Below, piece after piece: positions 47,980 to 58,789 of a stretch of DNA of 64,000 nt. Source of the DNA: Pilatotrama ljubarskyi (lineage: Eukaryota > Basidiomycota > Agaricomycetes > Polyporales > Polyporaceae); contig MU277703.1 of NCBI GenBank assembly GCA_022385805.1, forward strand, positions 239,783-303,782. Direction: 5' to 3'. Position 1 is the stretch's first letter. Each line of letters opens with the position of its first letter. The notes below the pieces were generated by a model that saw only the letters and a program-made list of their open reading frames with translations, searched no databases and was not told the origin of the DNA. The position numbers were made by a program, and so were the translations under genes.

Positions 47980-48400
47980 AGATAGGCCATACAATGATAG
48001 ACATATCGTCGATGTGGAAAGGCCAGTCCGCCTTGGCCTCCAGACGGGGCCATGTCGGTTACCATCTCCAGTCTCTTGACATCCTGACCGCCGAGAAGGT
48101 TTCCTAGCACGTCTAAGGCCCTGTTGTCCTCGCGTCCACTCCATCTTGGAATGGTCTTGTGATTGAGCAAGCTATAGATGCGTGGGTCATCTTCTCCAGT
48201 GCTAGGAACCCAGCCGGACGACGTCCAAGTCGACAGGGTCTAGGCAGTGCGCTGCTTTGTGGGCCTAGTCATCTGTAGACAGGAACTTGACCTTGCCTCT
48301 GAATGGCTGAAGTTTTTTGAAGCGCAGCGAGGGCTTTGAGATGACAGTGTAGTACGCCGGCATCAAGATCCTGAGAACATGAGTGGACAAGTTGCCAGTG
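47980..48400 (-). pseudogene. PP2C-like remnant (C-terminal third)
   Basis: On the minus strand, NHKTIPRWSGREDNRALDVL and GNLLGGQDVKRLEMVTDMA match copy e (GHKTIPRWSGRENNRASDVL and GNLLGGQDIERLEMVTDMA) almost exactly. Then the frame slips, so that the final FHIDDTSIIVW appears as FPHRRYVYHCMAY. Upstream, 48190-48400 aligns in nucleotides with 51460-51690 but with deletions that remove the TDGVDNLVDG motif. No further 5' exons are found. It is closest to copy e and is probably a relic of a third inverted-type duplicate. Confidence 0.75.
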
Positions 48401-49720
48401 AACAGCGGCAGGTCGCGAGTCAGATTTGTCCGCAGGCTCCTCGCTTGAGACGATTGCTCCGTCGCCTCAGGGCATCATCACTGAACATCGCGTAGATACA
48501 ACGGTGTGCAGGCAGCTGTAGACTCTGTGAGGCCTACCCTCTGTACGTCGCCCTTGTTCTCTCCCCACAGCGTGAATCCGTATGCGGACAGGGACAAACA
48601 CATCACAACAGTCTATGTGCCGTTGAGGGGTCGCCTCGAGGAGCCCTTGCTCTCCTCGAGGTTCACGAGGCCATCATGGCGGCCTTTGGGTGAAGCATGC
48701 ACCTCCGCCGTTCTCGCTGCCTATAAACCACGAGGTTTTGGACGCGGCGTGACAACAAGCTTCTCACCGACTCGGATCGCAGTCGTTACAGGAAACTAGA
48801 GCGTAGGGCAAAATCGTCTCATCAACTTGCCTATCTCAGACTGATGACTCGCGCTTCTCAAGTGCTACAGATTCCGAACTTGTTTGAGCCGTGCTGCATG
48901 TAGACACGGGTTCTTGGCACCGCATGGATGAAATGCTACCCAGAGCAAGAAGCCTGACATGCAGCCCACTTTCGGACCACCACCTGGCTCTCAGGGATCG
49001 GTCGGTTGTATTTCCGACAGCGCCCGGATGTACTCCGCCTCTCCTTCTCAGCTTCTAGGACAATAGGTTTCTCAACGGCTGCATGATGGACAATGCCTTC
49101 CTCGTTCTGGTCCGTTCTCTCGTGCCTATCACGCGCAAAAACGACCGTTCATGGCCGATCAGCGGTTTTAACCCCAGAGCTCTTTGCAAACAATAAGACG
49201 TGACGAGAAATGCTCCGCATGTTCCATGTGGTCGTGAGAATACATGGTACAGATGGCGTTACGATGCCTATGCTACATGAGGCAGAACGGCAACAAGCGT
49301 TCACCTCGTGCTGTATCACCTTGGAGTACGTCGCTCAGTAGTTCGTGCTCGATTTTCCCTCTTCCCGTTGACAACAGTCTTGGGTGTGCCGTGCCTTCCA
49401 GGTAGAACCTGTAGGAAGAGCGATCATCTCAGCCTCACCTCCAAGAGCCCTCAGGCTCGAGTCAGTAGCCAGATTCAGCTAGCGTCACCGCCCGTGGAGA
49501 TTGCATCCGATGTGTCGGGATCTCGCATCGTGCGTTGCCTCCTCCTTCCTTTTTCTTACTGCTGAGTCCGTCTGCTGCTTTGCCCCGAATCCATCGCAAT
49601 GACGCCTAGGTTGCAGTACGTCGACGGCCATATAAAGCGGCACTGGAACCGGCCGCTTCTCAGCATCATCTCTTCTCATTTCGCTCTCTCACTTGCTCAG
49701 CCTGCCAGTGTTCTTCCGCA
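48401..49720. other. Gene-poor spacer and promoter of the Ser/Pro/Gly-rich gene
   Basis: No coding sequence can be supported between 48401 and about 49600. A TATAAAGCGGC stands at 49631-49641, 90 bases before the next start codon, matching CATAAAGCGGC of the paralogue's promoter. Confidence 0.45.
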
Positions 49721-50770
49721 ATGCCCCAGGCCAATGATACTCACTCTACTGCAAGCAGCGGCACGCGAGCCTCGAGCACCACTCATATCTCGCAGTCTAC
49801 TCCCGCTACCACTCCTGATACCACTCCCATCCCACTCCCTCCTGGCCAGCCGCTGTTCGCTGGGAACTTCCTCGACATGACCCAGACTCCAGAGTCAAGC
49901 ACGTCCGGAGGCTCCAACCGTTCTTCCATGGGTGCCATCCCTGCCATCGGTGCTGCCGGTGCATCCTCTCCGCGTGCCTCTGTGCATTCCGGAAGTGTTG
50001 GGCCCGGCTCCCCTGTTGTATCCGTTGGCTCAGGTGCCGGCCGTGGCGCTGCAGCCTCTCCCGGCAGCTCTGTTGTCTCTTACGGGAGTGTCCCTGGCAG
50101 CCCCCCGTCGGCAGTTGGCGGTCCCGGCGTTGCTCAGGCTTCACCTGTGCATGCTGGTATACCCTTCAGGCCCGAGCCGTATGCCGGTGGTATGAACCCT
50201 GGTGGGCATACGACCGGCTCAGTGAGCAGCACCGGACAAAGTTCTGCTTCTAGCCCTGTCTTATCGCCCGGGATCAATTATTACAATCCTCAGTATAGCG
50301 GACAACAAAGTCCTGCGCTACCGAGCAGCGGTATTCCTTCTTGCCACCTGAGCCCTTCTGGCGGTGCATACCAGCCTACAAGCCCTCTGGCAAGGAGCGA
50401 CCTCGCGTCTTCTAATCAGGATCCCGCGCAAGCTCAGATGGGCTCAAGATACCCTGTGCGCGGCACGGCCAATCCGAGCAATGTCCAGTCCACAAGCCGG
50501 GCTCAGGGCAGCTCGAGCCAAGCGAGTGGTGTCATAAGTCCGTTCTCCCTTGACCCCAGCCAGAGATCCCCTGGGAACCAGAACCCCACGGGTGCGGTGG
50601 CGACCAACTTTCCCCAGGGAGGATACCAGCCATTCGCCGGCGCATTCCAGAGTAACCCTCAGCACTCTCGCACGGGATCAAGCCCTATACCACGCCCCAG
50701 CCCTCCTCAGTACAACTTGGGGACCAGACCGCTCTCTGGAGAACAAGGGCTGAGCCAGCAGCGCAAGTGA
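49721..50770 (+). CDS. Ser/Pro/Gly-rich disordered protein, paralogue 2
   Basis: A single-exon ATG frame of 349 aa with TATAAA at 49631. It shares the block order of the gene at 38723-39697: SQSTPATTP, GNFLDMTQTPESS, GSPVVSVGS, NYYNPQYSGQQSPALPSSG, SPFSLDPSQ and NPQHSRTGSSPIPRPSPPQY. It is longer by some 25 residues, mainly through an added Ala/Gly/Ser stretch near residues 70-110. No domain, signal or membrane span. Both paralogues keep an open frame over about 1 kb of low-complexity sequence, which argues that the frame is under selection. It is convergent with PP2C-e, the same arrangement as its paralogue with PP2C-d. Confidence 0.7.
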   Translation: MPQANDTHSTASSGTRASSTTHISQSTPATTPDTTPIPLPPGQPLFAGNFLDMTQTPESSTSGGSNRSSMGAIPAIGAAGASSPRASVHSGSVGPGSPVVSVGSGAGRGAAASPGSSVVSYGSVPGSPPSAVGGPGVAQASPVHAGIPFRPEPYAGGMNPGGHTTGSVSSTGQSSASSPVLSPGINYYNPQYSGQQSPALPSSGIPSCHLSPSGGAYQPTSPLARSDLASSNQDPAQAQMGSRYPVRGTANPSNVQSTSRAQGSSSQASGVISPFSLDPSQRSPGNQNPTGAVATNFPQGGYQPFAGAFQSNPQHSRTGSSPIPRPSPPQYNLGTRPLSGEQGLSQQRK

Positions 50771-51246
50771 GCTACGCGCGGGCACTTAGTGGAGCCTCCT
50801 GCAAGACTGAAGTTCGACTGCAATATGCTTCTCACTATGCACCTATGCCCCTCCTATGCACCTACCCCTATGTAGCACTTATGATCCCAATGCCTTCCCA
50901 ATGCCTTCCTCATATGTGTTCCCATATGTGATGTGCCGCGACGAATGAGAATGTACAGATAGGCGTATGCCATATGCATCTTGTATGTCACCGTACCCCT
51001 GTGTGAACAGACTCGCAGCGTCACTGCAGCACCCGGGAAGACTGATCCACACCCTCGCCATTGCTTGTTGGCGGGTCGCGCAATCCGAATGTGATTCCAG
51101 CCTGAAACGCTTCCCGCGACGTAAGCAGTGGTATCGCCGTCAGGCAAAAGGCCGCACTGGTGAGCATCATGGGAGGTCCGCAGTCACTAGACAAGCCTGG
51201 AGGTATCGGTGCTACAAACTATGTAGTAGACAGGTATGAGACTACG
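50771..51246. repeat. Spacer with short tandem repeats
   Basis: Imperfect tandem words such as CTATGCACCTA (near 50835-50870) and CAATGCCTTCC twice in a row (near 50888-50910) follow the stop codon. No gene is seen in the rest of this convergent spacer. Confidence 0.5.
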
Positions 51247-52668
51247 CTATCCGTCCGACAGAGGCCACACGATTATAGACGTGTCATCGATGTGGAAGGG
51301 CCAGTCCCCCTTGGCCTGCAAACGGGCCATATCGGTAACCATCTCCAGTCTCTCGATGTCCTGACCACCAAGGAGATTGCCTAGCACGTCCGAGGCCCTG
51401 TTGTTTTCTCGCCCACTCCACCTCGGAATAGTCTTGTGACCAAGCAGGCTGTCGATGCGGGGGTCGATCTTCTCTGCTAATAGCCCAGCGACAACATCGA
51501 CGGGGTCTGCCCCACTTTGCTGCCTCGGCGTAAAGACATATTGCCCGTTGACGAGGTTGTCGACACCATCCGTGAACAAGAAGACCTTGCTGCCGGTATC
51601 CCAAAACGGCCGGAGATCTGTGAAGCGCACGGAGGGCTCTGAGATAATATATGGTGGCGTCAAGATCCTTGGAACGTGGGCAGACAGGGGCGGATCGCCA
51701 CTAAGATCCGGCAGATACTGGAACAGGTGGGCGGTGTACGTTGCGGGCAACTTCAGTGCGAAATCACCCACAGCTAACGTAAAGCCTTCAGTCTTCATCC
51801 ACAAAATGATATCACGGTAATCATACCACGTGCGACAGCTATCCAACCTAGCATACGGTCCTCATGATCGAAGATTGGCTGTTCAGCGTAAGGGTGCGCC
51901 ATGGTTGCCCGAAAATACTCTTTCGGGTTCTTGAACGTATGCAGTTCGCAGAGCCTTTCGCCGCTGGCGTTTCCATCACTGTCCACAACGCACAATCCTG
52001 CGATACGTGAGCATGAGTAGGACTTGTCCTGAAAACGGACTACTCACCGACTGTAGAGTCGCCGAGGCCTACAGCCCACATGAAGCGCTCGTTGAGGTTG
52101 ATAATTGCCAGTGCCACTGTAGTACCCGAGAAAGCGCGCTCGATCACCTCACTATGCTCCTCAATGAGCCGTCGAGCTTCGTCCTCCGTCAATTCCCATG
52201 GACGGGGGCAAATCTGCTGCAGCGCGTCTCCGATCGACTTGTCGAACTTTTGAACTTCGCGCTTCAGCAGGCTAGTCACCTTGGGCTCGTTCTGAGCGAT
52301 GTTGTCACGATCCAGCTTCCCGCCGACGCTGTTGATGAAGGTGCGGAGCTTCCTGCGAATAAGAGTAGGAAGCATCTCCGACGCGTAGTGAGCAGCTCGA
52401 GAGCCGGAGTGACCTTGCAAGCATATTGTTCAAAGTCAGCTTGGTTGATCGCGCTGTATCGCATTGGTGGATACATACCATCGAAGACACCTAGAAAGAG
52501 GTAGTACTGGCCGCATATTTCCCAGCGGTCCACAACGACGCGATCCTGGGTGGTGGCGATACCTTTTGGCTGAAAAGTAACGGTGTGAACATTGTGGATG
52601 TTCGACTTGCTCCCAATATAGGCTTTTCCGATCCTATCCCGTGCGTTGTACTCCCTTGGTTCAAACAT
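51247..52668 (-). CDS. PP2C-like protein phosphatase family, copy e
   Basis: Exons 52668-52479, 52413-52048, 51997-51827 and 51773-51247 give 417 aa. Start MFEPREYNARDRIGKAYIG aligns with copy d. Motifs: TTQDRVVVDRW, YLFLGVFDG joined to HSGS (DGHSG), AVGLGDSTVG, RGAVGDFALKLP, FLFTDGVDNLVNG and HIDDTSIIVWPLSDG. All metal-binding aspartates and the DGH histidine are present, so this is the best candidate for an active enzyme in the cluster. Exons 1-3 have exactly the lengths of copy d (190, 366, 171). Substrates are unknown. The sequence lacks targeting signals. Confidence 0.86.
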
Positions 52669-52999
52669 GTCCGTAGGCGACCAAGCAATATGGTGGTGGT
52701 AACGAGAGACGTACTGCTTTGGTACTTTGGCGCCCACCGCATCAACCTCGTCACAGCTCCCATCAATTCAAAGGGCTCGCACTTGATAAGTACAAAAGGG
52801 AAGCCTTTTTTCGAAGGAGCGGCCTGATTTGTCGGTAGCCGTATTCAAGTATATCCGCATGTATAGAGCAGACTGTGCCAAATACCAGCGGTATTGAGGC
52901 ATAGTACGGTGCGCTCGGTCGTCGGCGGTTGAGGCCTGAGGCCCTGAAGTACCTCGTATAGCTCGTACAAAGAGCACGGAGCAAGAGTGACTCATTCAC

Positions 53000-54431
53000 A
53001 GGACAGAGCAGTACTGCTTAGACAGACTGCATGCACGGACTCACGCAGTGTGACGCCGCCCAACAACGGTGACATCGTCGATATGGGAGACGACATCTGT
53101 ACAGTCCGAGGTGAGCAGTTCCCGGTAGAAGGTTCCCCAGAGTATCCACCGCCAAACTCTCCCTGCGCGGCTCCACCGGGGCTCCAGCGTATGGCCCAGC
53201 AGGCGCTCCATTGCAGGTTGGACGTCGTCCTATTGCAGCGCAGAAACAATTTTGGCCGGGTCTGCGGCGCTCGAGACCTTGGAGGTGCACATGAGCGAGC
53301 CGTCGACGAGGTTGTCGACGCCGTCGGTGAAGAGGACGATGGTCCGGTCCAGCGCCCAGATGATGTCGAGGTCTGCGAAGCGGATGGAGGGTTCGGCGGA
53401 GATGTACGGAGGGGAAATCACGCGTCCGACGATGGAGGAGAAGGGGAGGCTGCGCTTCGATGGTAGGTATTGGAAGAGGTAGTCTAGAAACAGGTCGTGC
53501 ATCTTCAGACAGTGATCGCCGATGGCTGCGAGCATGAAAGTCACGCCATTGTCAGCGCCACTGCAGAGCCTGGCGAGCGAGGTCGAGACCCACTCACCCC
53601 GCGATAGCGAGAGCCACCCGAGCGCTTTGTCGTAGCGGTCAATCATGTTGTTCTCGGACGATGCACGCGTCATGATCACGCCGAAGTACTCTCGAGGATG
53701 TTTGAACGTGTGCAGGTCGCAGACCCTCTCCCCGCGGTGTATTGAGTGCCGATCCCTCCATGAGAGTGCTTCACTGCTGTCGGGTTCGGCGCGCATACCC
53801 CAGAACGGGCGAATTCTCACCCCATTCCGGCAGCCCGCATGAGCCAAAGGTCCAAGTTGATCCATGCGAGAGCCAAGGTGGTCCCTTCGAACGCCCGCGC
53901 GAAGACTTGTCCGTTTTCTTGAGTAAACTACTGCCTCTGCTCTGGTCTGAGCTTGTGAGGTTACGGACAGGCCGCCTTCACTGCTTTTCCGATCTGAGCG
54001 TCGAAGTGCACGATCTCGTGGCGCAGGAACATGGTGATAGGCATCCGGACGACTTTGGGGTCTCTACCTTCCAGACGCCCGTTGAAGGACGTTTGAATGA
54101 CCCGTCCCAAACCCGCGCGCAGCCTTCCTGGCAGCAGGTTGCGGACGGTGTACTCAGTAGTAGTCCGTCCAATGTGCCCTGCGATATAAGCTGACGGTGA
54201 GTAGAACATGCCGTACAACGCTCCTCCGATGTAGCTCACCATGGCAGACGGCCAGGAGAGCCAGTTCTGTCCGAGGACGTCCCATCTCTCGGACAAGAGC
54301 CGATCGAAGTTGTGCCCCTGGCCCAACGGCTGAAGGGTTACGGTATGTACGGTGGGAGGACCGTCCTCCTTCGTGCCCTGCAAGGCGTCCACAAGCCTGC
54401 ATGTGGCTGCATCTGCTCTTCCGTGAGCCAT
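53000..54431 (-). pseudogene. PP2C-like pseudogene with frameshift, stops and lost catalytic Asp
   Basis: This decayed full-length member starts MAHGRADAATCRL at 54431 and keeps VHTVTLQPLGQGHNFDRLLS. At about 54255 one base is missing relative to the family (QNW-L, then the frame moves), and the FLAVFDG equivalent reads LAVCHG, with the metal aspartate changed to histidine. In the block equivalent to CPDPTKLNAEEARQL there are in-frame TAA (53961-53963) and TAG (53928-53930). GDST is missing after RAAGMG. Later parts survive well (VCDLHTFKHPREYFGVIMT, AIGDHCLKMHD, VLFTDGVDNLVDG) but a further TAG at 53230-53232 and frame slips damage the end (DILGNLLGG region, then HIDDVTVVG). It cannot make a working phosphatase. 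Confidence 0.85.
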
Positions 54432-54663
54432 GTTGCCGAGCGCACACAGCTACGAGACGGTTGCGGGGGAGGAGAGACGAGAGAGGGCGCGCGACGTGGA
54501 CATGACGATGGAGGTGATGTTTGTGTAAATAGACTGGCGCGGTGCTGGATGCTAGCGGAGCCGGATCTCCCGCTCAACATTCTATTGGAGTTCACTTGAG
54601 TTGTCGCATGCGCAGGAGAGCACGATGGTCTAGCGCGGCCGCTGCGAGGGCATCGTGGTCAGG

Positions 54664-55102
54664 AGGCCCCCTGATAATCCCAGGGTATCCCGGCCGATAA
54701 GCGCCCATCATCCGGACGGCGTCTAAGGTTTTGGAGGCTGGATGATGATCGAGAGTCCGGACACGGAGGCCCAAAAAGGCCTTCTCACCCGGCCGATAGT
54801 CCAGACATGGGGGGAGAGGGCGGTACGTCGGCCGGTCCCCCATCCGGACATGGGTGGGGGGCAGCGGTTTTAGGCGGCCGTGAAGCGCCGACAGCGGGGG
54901 TCGGGAGCCGCGGACCGGAGGGGAACCCTTATGCTGTAGCCCGCCCGGCCCTGCAGGGGCCGGGCGGAAGGTCCGGACATGCCCACTCAGGATCCGCCGG
55001 GCGGCCGAAAATCCGGACATTCTCGCCAAAATCCGTCCGGACACGGACCCTCCCAGACACGGGCGCTAATCGGCCGGCCTACCTGGGATTATCAGGGGGC
55101 CT
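54664..55102. mobile_element. Non-autonomous DNA transposon (MITE-like), hAT-type target duplication
   Basis: The 439-bp element has terminal inverted repeats starting AGGCCCCCTGATAATCCC at both ends; 21 bases match perfectly and similarity goes on imperfectly to about 45 bases (GGCCGATAAGCGCCC versus GGCCGATTAGCGCCC). It is flanked by a perfect 8-bp direct repeat, TGGTCAGG, at 54656-54663 and 55103-55110. An 8-bp target duplication is the habit of the hAT superfamily. Inside, the word TCCGGACA or close variants recurs at least seven times in both orientations, resembling subterminal transposase-binding repeats. No transposase is encoded. It sits between a PP2C pseudogene and the RFC gene, ending 102 bases before the RFC start codon. 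Confidence 0.88.
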
Positions 55103-55128
55103 TGGTCAGGCCGAGTGTGATGGGTCAC

Positions 55129-55162
55129 GACGCGTCTGTCACAGCGTGTGACCTGACGCGTC
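55129..55162. promoter_or_regulatory. Two MCB-type boxes upstream of the RFC gene
   Basis: GACGCGTC occurs at 55129-55136 and 55155-55162, 43-76 bases before the ATG. ACGCGT is the MluI cell-cycle box bound by MBF (Mbp1-Swi6 type) in fungi and drives G1/S expression of replication genes. The second copy is part of GTGACCTGACGCGTC. They lie between the transposon's right end and the start codon. Confidence 0.6.
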
Positions 55163-55204
55163 TCTCTCGCTCACCCGTACTACTGCTGCTGCTGCTTCGC
55201 AAGG

Positions 55205-56952
55205 ATGTCTCTCTGGGTAGACAAGGTCAGCTGACTCCTGCTGTACCCGTATGAGCTGCCACTGAATGGACCTCTGCAGTACCGGCCCCGTTCGCTGGAC
55301 GACCTCCACTACCACCATGGCCTCTCCGCCCGCCTCAAGGCTCTCGTCAGTCACCCAACCAGTGCTGTTCTCACAGCTGCACAAGGCATGCTGACCTTGG
55401 CTCGATGCATAGGCTGCCTCAGGAGACTTCCCGCATATGCTCTTCTACGGGCCTTCAGGCGCAGGAAAGAAGACCCGCATAGCGGGGACCTTGCTCGAGC
55501 TCTTCGGCAAGGGTGCCGAGAAGGTACGTCGTGAATACATGCCGGGATACGTGAGGTGATACTGAAGAGACTGCTGCGCGCTTTTACACAGATCAAGATT
55601 GACCAGCGCGTCTTCCTCACCCCAACAAAACGCAAGCTCGACGTGAACATCGTCCAGAGCAACTACCACATCGAGATCACCCCCAGGTGCGTCTCGATCC
55701 ACCCACGCATCTGGAGCGCGCCCATTGACCGGATGGCTGGTTGCTCTGCAGCGAAGTAGGAAACTATGACAGGCTAGTCATCCAGGAGATCCTCAAAGAG
55801 ATTGCCCAAACACAACAAGTCGACCTCAACGCCAAGCAGCGGTTCAAAGGTGCGCCTCCCCGAATCCTCCCCTCCCGATCACCTCACCCTCCAACCTCCC
55901 CGCATGCTGATCCCGCTGCTCGATGAAGTGGTGGTGATCCACGAAGCCGACGCTCTCACGCGCGACGCACAAGCGGCGCTCCGCCGCACAATGGAGAAGT
56001 ACATGTCCAACATGCGCCTCATCCTCTGCGCCAACAGCACCAGCAAGCTCATCGCGCCCATCCGGTCGCGCTGTCTCCTCATGCGCGTCGCCGCGCCTAG
56101 CGCCGAGGAGGTGCGTCCGGCTCGCGTTCGGACGTCATTTTCCGGCATGCTGGGGCTGACTGGTGGACATATGAGCGCAGATGCAGACGGTGCTCGACTT
56201 TGTCGCGAAGCGCGAGGGGTTCGCCATCCCCGAAGACACGGTGCAGCTCATCGCCGAGGACGCGGGCGGGAACCTCCGCAAGGCGATCCTCGTCCTCGAG
56301 GCGCTCAAGATGCAGAAGTTCGTCCGCCCATTCCCTCCCTTTCCTCACCCCCTCCACGTCGCACGCGAAGCGTTACTGATCCGGCGTCCTAAAAACAGCC
56401 CAGACCTCTCGGCGAGCGCGCTGAGCATCGCGAAGCCCGACTGGGAGACGTACTGCCACAAAGTCGCGGACATGATCGTGCAGGAGCAGTCGCCCGCGCG
56501 CGTCATGGAGGTCCGCGCGAAGCTCTACGAGCTCCTCAGCCACTGCATCCCGCCCACGATCGTGCTCAAGGTGCGCCGCCTTCGTCGTGTTCGGGCCCGT
56601 CCGCGCGGGGATCGCTGACGAGCGGCACCGCAGACGATCGCGGAGAGGGTCGTCGAGCAGGTCGACGAGGCGCTCAAGGCAGACATCATGCACTGGGCTG
56701 CGATATACGTGCGTCCTCCCTCTCGCCATCGCTTCATATGCGACGTCTCGGTGCTCAGTAAGGCATATAGGAGGCGCGGATGCGCGTGGGCAACAAGAAG
56801 ATCTTCCACCTCGAGGCGTGGGTCATCAAGGTCATGAGCCTCTACAAGGTCTGTCTGCGAGCTCCTGTTGCTGCCCGAGTTCATGGCTCACTCGTGGACC
56901 CGTCGCTCAGGGCTTCTTCTACGACATCGACATGGACGGCTTCGAGGAGTGA
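55205..56952 (+). CDS. RFC5: Replication factor C small subunit (yeast Rfc5 / human RFC3)
   Basis: About ten exons. The first (55205-55225) encodes only MSLWVDK, identical to the yeast Rfc5 start; the last ends [13 protein letters not shown] at 56952. This AAA+ subunit works in the clamp loader that opens PCNA and in the Rad24, Ctf18 and Elg1 complexes. Seen: [15 protein letters not shown], Walker [37 protein letters not shown], a degenerate Walker [24 protein letters not shown] motif [10 protein letters not shown], sensor-2 region [17 protein letters not shown], and the collar helices. The degenerate Walker B is normal for this subunit, which does not hydrolyse ATP efficiently. Splice sites in the middle are approximate; exon boundaries near 55850-55925 and 56310-56400 are least certain. 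Confidence 0.92.
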
Positions 56953-58789
56953 GCCGTGTCGCAATACTCTCACATCCTCCCCGTGCGAGAGTGCACCACA
57001 CTTTCCGCGCACGTCGGTCCCCCTTTGAGCGGCAGCGACTGGACCATAGAGCAGGGCGACCTGTATTTATATCGTTATACCAGGGTATCTACTGTATACT
57101 ATAGTTCCTCAGCACTGGGCGTGAGCGCAAGCAACGCATCGCATCGTCCGCAGCCGTAAAGCATCGTGTCCTCATTCCCCCCTGCCTCCCACTTCTCCGC
57201 TCCACCGGCCCCCTTCAACAACATATTCATACACATCCGCCGACACGCCGACGCTACCCCTCGTCCTCGCTCCCGTCCTCACCCGCGCCTGCACCGAGGT
57301 CCATGCCCCCGTTCCACTCGCCCTCCCACAGCGGGACGCCCTGCGCGTCGAGGTGACGCGCGTCGATCTGCGCGGCGGGGTGGCCGAGCGGGAGGATGCC
57401 GCGCGGTCTGCGAGCAGCGCGGTGATGTAGTCGATCGCTGCAAAACGGCCGTGAGTGGTCAGTTATGCGGAGGCTGGTGGAGGGTTGCCGGAGGGCCGCC
57501 CTCCCGAAGAAATATCCCGCCTCCGGAAGGCTATCAGCCTCGGAGCCTCCTAGCGCCTCCGGAGAGAGAGAGAGAGATGGCATGTTTGGCCGTGGGAAAC
57601 TACAATACAAATCCGTCCAGACATTGTACTAATGTAATTGACCAACGACACGGGAATCCAATGTACACTGCGTGAAGCGCCTGACTACGAGAGGCCGTTG
57701 TTCACACGGGACATGGTGATTCCATCCGAGTTACCTCCATGTACCAGCCTAGATCTCGCGAATCCTGGTACATGCCTTGGATTTCCGCATCCCATCCAAA
57801 TTCCATCTGGATACCTGAAGACCTAGACCGATTGGCAGAGCAGCTGGCCAATGCACTGCAGTGTCGACGGGCAGACGTCCGGTGCTTCTCTCGTCTCATC
57901 CCACCACAATGGTTGAGTGTACCCCGCCTGCGCCCCTTCGGCCATAATCAGACAGGAATATAAGGTATGTCACCGACTATTGATGCAAGTTGCAGTGGAG
58001 TGCCAGGCTCGGTGCGGCTGCATATATGCGCAGGTGCCCATCGGTGCGAAGAGATTCAAGTTGTTCTCCTCAAGGTCGCGCATATATGTAATTGCGGGCA
58101 CTGACACTGCCTTTTCGTATGTAGCCCGACCCTTTGCCGTATGCTCTACTTTCGTATTACTAAGGCCTCGTCTCAGGAGTGATCCACAAACCTGCGAAGA
58201 CGTCCAACCTCTTCTCTCCCTTTCAGCCCTGCAGTCCATCGTGCACTCCGCTAAGTACAAGCTTACTGAAAGACCCTTTCTACATCTGACAAGCTATTTT
58301 ACCAGACAGGGCTTTCAGCCGGACGATGACGTGGGACAGATGCAGGGGCACAAAGTTCAGGTGCGTGAGTCGCCCGTTTCTCCTTGAAATAATGGGCAAT
58401 GTCTTATCTCGCATCAACAGGTATTAGCTCGCTCCTGTGCGAAAAAATGGGCCAAGTCCCAGTATCACTGTGGGGCGCATTCTCCATCGTCAGGATGAGT
58501 AGGAAATAAGGGTGTATCTGCGCCACTCAGGTGCGTCCATAGCCATGCTCAATCACTTTCCATGCCCTTACATTAGACGAACTCTGCAGCTCCGATATAA
58601 CCATGCTAATCTATAGCGAGGGGTTTGGTATCGCCTGGTATCGCTGATGTGCCAAATCTACTCTAAAGCCGCGGGGTTGAGGCCGAGAGCCTTTGTAGGT
58701 CGAGGCCTCTGACGGGCTGAGCTGAGGTAGATGGCGGGGTCAGGAGATGTAGCGGTTCGGCCGGGGTGCCCTTGAGGCGAACGTCGCGA

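Noticed and set aside
54592..55044. Minus-strand frame of 150 codons
   Set aside because: It lies almost wholly inside the transposon with inverted repeats; Pro/Arg/His-rich composition follows from the GC-rich repeats. Not a transposase.
57700..58390. Possible gene with IPEDLDRLAEQLANALQCRR and a later polar frame
   Set aside because: Frames could not be joined by convincing splice sites and no family was recognised; mentioned only within the gene-poor region.
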